Positions 13,514-14,801 of a stretch of DNA of 14,801 bases are shown in pieces. Under the pieces are notes generated by a model. That model ran no database searches and had not been told where the DNA came from. It saw only the letters and a program-made list of their open reading frames with translations. Each line of letters opens with the position of its first letter. Within the stretch, counting starts at the first letter, position 1. A program made the translations under genes and the position numbers. Origin of the DNA: Deltaproteobacteria bacterium. GTDB taxonomy: Bacteria > Desulfobacterota > Desulfobacteria > Desulfobacterales > JAUVKB01. Where the stretch lies: NCBI GenBank assembly GCA_030596405.1, contig JAUVKB010000031.1, positions 1-14,801 of the forward strand, in the 5' to 3' direction.

Positions 13514-14554
13514 TTAGAGTTCGTCCATCTCCCGCTTAAGATCGCGGGTCATTAACATATGCACAGCCTCTTTCGGGGGAAAATCGTCATAAAGGATATG
13601 GTAGATCGCATGGCAAATCGGCATTTCAATGCCAAGCTTTCGGGACAAATTATAAACGGATTTGGCTGTTTTTACCCCTTCGGCAACCATACGCATTTGA
13701 GACAGAATTTCATTTATTTTTTCCCCTTCACCTATCTTTTTACCCAGTGTGTGATTTCTGCTAAGATCTCCGGTGCAGGTAAGGAGCAAATCGCCGACAC
13801 CGGCAAGACCCGCAAAAGTGCGCGGATTTGCGCCAAGCTTAATGCCCAGGCGTCTTATCTCCGTAAGTCCTCTCGTTATCAAGGCAGCCCTTGTATTTAA
13901 TCCAAGACCGAGGCCGTCGATGATTCCCGCGGCTATTGCTATTACATTCTTGACCGCGCCTCCAAGTTCGACGCCGATCACGTCATTATTGGTATATACC
14001 CTGAAATACGGCGTGGCAAAAACCTGCTGGACAAAACCGGCGGTTTCCGGATCCTTTGATGCAACAGTAACAAGGGTGGGGACTTTTTTTGCAACTTCCC
14101 GGGCAAAGCTAGGGCCTGAAAGGACTGCAAACCGGTTGCCGGGAATTTTGTGAAGTATTTCTCTTAAGACACCGTACATGGTCAGATGAGTTTTGTTTTC
14201 AATCCCTTTTGAGGCCGACACAACAACGGTATCCTGTAAAACATGCTCTGCAAACTTAAGCGCTGTTTCCCGCATAACATGAGACGGAACAACCACCAGT
14301 AACAGGTCTTTATCTGAAACGACCCTGGCTATATCGTTTGAAGGGAACAGATTGGTTGAAAGAAAAAATCCGGGAAGAAACAACTTGTTTTCCCTGTTCT
14401 TTTCTATCTGACCTTTTACTTCCTTTTCAAAAGTCCACAGGTCTACTTTAAAACCTTTCAGGCATAAAAGGTTGGCAAGGGCCGTCCCCCAGCTTCCGCC
14501 GCCGACAACGCCGACCTTTAAATTGTCCGTATCTATTTCAGGCCTAATTTGCAT
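13514..14554 (-). CDS. gpsA: Glycerol-3-phosphate dehydrogenase [NAD(P)+]
   Basis: Reduces dihydroxyacetone phosphate to sn-glycerol 3-phosphate for phospholipid synthesis. 346 residues, near the usual ~330-340 with a ~10-residue N-terminal extension. Rossmann motif GVVGGGSWGTALA (15-27), VVPSHVMRE (88-96), SASKGIE (113-119, K116), LSGPSFAREVA (145-155), catalytic K202 in VELGGAVKNVIAIAAG, the N220-R223 segment LGLNTRAALITRGLTEI, and GLAGVGDLLLTCTGDLSRN (249-267). No ribosome site is obvious before the ATG at 14552-14554. It starts 23 bases after the gyrA stop, so it is likely read from the gyrA transcript. Confidence 0.98.
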   Translation of the reverse strand: MQIRPEIDTDNLKVGVVGGGSWGTALANLLCLKGFKVDLWTFEKEVKGQIEKNRENKLFLPGFFLSTNLFPSNDIARVVSDKDLLLVVVPSHVMRETALKFAEHVLQDTVVVSASKGIENKTHLTMYGVLREILHKIPGNRFAVLSGPSFAREVAKKVPTLVTVASKDPETAGFVQQVFATPYFRVYTNNDVIGVELGGAVKNVIAIAAGIIDGLGLGLNTRAALITRGLTEIRRLGIKLGANPRTFAGLAGVGDLLLTCTGDLSRNHTLGKKIGEGEKINEILSQMRMVAEGVKTAKSVYNLSRKLGIEMPICHAIYHILYDDFPPKEAVHMLMTRDLKREMDEL

Positions 14555-14577
14555 ACATTGCTAACTATCTATTAGAT

Positions 14578-14801
14578 TCATTCTTCCTTTTCAGCCAGTC
14601 TTGCGGCGCCTACGACCCTTTCCTCAGGCTCCATCCCAACCAGCTTAACGCCCTGGGTATTACGGCTGATCACTGAAATACCGTGTATAGGCATACGTAT
14701 TATTTTCCCGCTGCTTGTAATAAGCATTAAATCATCGTTCTCTTCCACCAGCAGTATTGAAATTACCATTCCATTCCGCTTGCTGGTTTTGATCGTAATG
14801 A
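14578..14801 (-). CDS. gyrA: DNA gyrase subunit A, C-terminal end (5' part outside window)
   Basis: The frame is open to the window edge and stops at 14578. It shows the last blade of the GyrA beta-pinwheel DNA-wrapping domain: KTSKRNGMVISILLVEENDD, then LMLITSSGKIIRMPIHGISV and SRNTQGVKLVGMEPEERV. The 'LITSSGKIIRM...ISVISRNTQGVKL' block is diagnostic for GyrA (ParC lacks this conserved end). The protein introduces negative supercoils with GyrB. It heads the - strand run toward gpsA. The short acidic tail (LAEKEE) is typical. Confidence 0.95.
   Translation of the reverse strand, partial: ITIKTSKRNGMVISILLVEENDDLMLITSSGKIIRMPIHGISVISRNTQGVKLVGMEPEERVVGAARLAEKEE

Noticed and set aside
1..14801. 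CRISPR array, insertion sequence, integrase or transposase.
   Set aside because: No regularly spaced repeats, terminal inverted repeats or recombinase genes are seen on either strand.

Overview
The window looks like chromosomal DNA of a Gram-negative, moderately AT-rich bacterium. Gene content and style (gyrA-gpsA-radC-pgk cluster, eno-pyrG cluster, a LolA-like periplasmic protein, a very large GlmS-like enzyme) suggest a deltaproteobacterium / Desulfobacterota member. That assignment is inference from family knowledge, not from a search.

Layout. (1) 1-836: 3' part of aspS on the + strand. (2) 935-1743: two small genes on the - strand, a V4R/ATC-hydrolase-like cysteine-containing protein and a winged-helix-like protein. 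The coiled-coil tail of the second continues in another frame after two A6 runs, so it is probably frameshifted. (3) 1744-6450: a + strand operon eno - LolA-like exported protein - pyrG - LOG-family phosphoribohydrolase, led by a near-consensus sigma70 promoter. (4) 6451-6998: a 548-base intergenic region with no protein gene. It holds a strong hairpin, a type II (serine-like) tRNA with anticodon UAU, a second type II tRNA that folds only as a 9/3 cloverleaf (9-bp acceptor, 3-bp T stem, 6-bp D stem with 4-nt loop; the 'allo-tRNA' architecture) with anticodon UAA and discriminator G, and a tRNA 5'-half that ends in a terminator-like hairpin. (5) 6999-10769 (-): a roughly 1256-residue GlmS-like protein with an insertion inside its glutaminase domain, a buried catalytic cysteine and a long C-terminal extension. 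(6) 10836-11270 (+): a DUF123/GIY-YIG protein, divergent from the GlmS-like gene. (7) 11285-14801 (-): the tightly packed run gyrA (partial) - gpsA - radC - small Cys-rich protein - pgk, where the last three genes are joined by TAAATG and ATGA junctions.

How the genes fit together. Eno, Pgk and GpsA serve the triose part of glycolysis/gluconeogenesis and phospholipid precursor supply. PyrG and the LOG protein act on nucleotides. AspS, GyrA and RadC are information-processing proteins. The GlmS-like protein would feed amino-sugar synthesis if it is active.

The most unusual element is the tRNA cluster at 6572-6832. Both complete tRNAs have a serine-type body (long variable arm) but anticodons that read AUA and UUA. 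Those are ordinary Ile and Leu codons in neighbouring genes; enolase codons 192-193 read ATA TTA. If serylated and used in translation they would cause missense incorporation, so they may be conditional mistranslation tRNAs, regulatory RNAs or relics of a mobile element.
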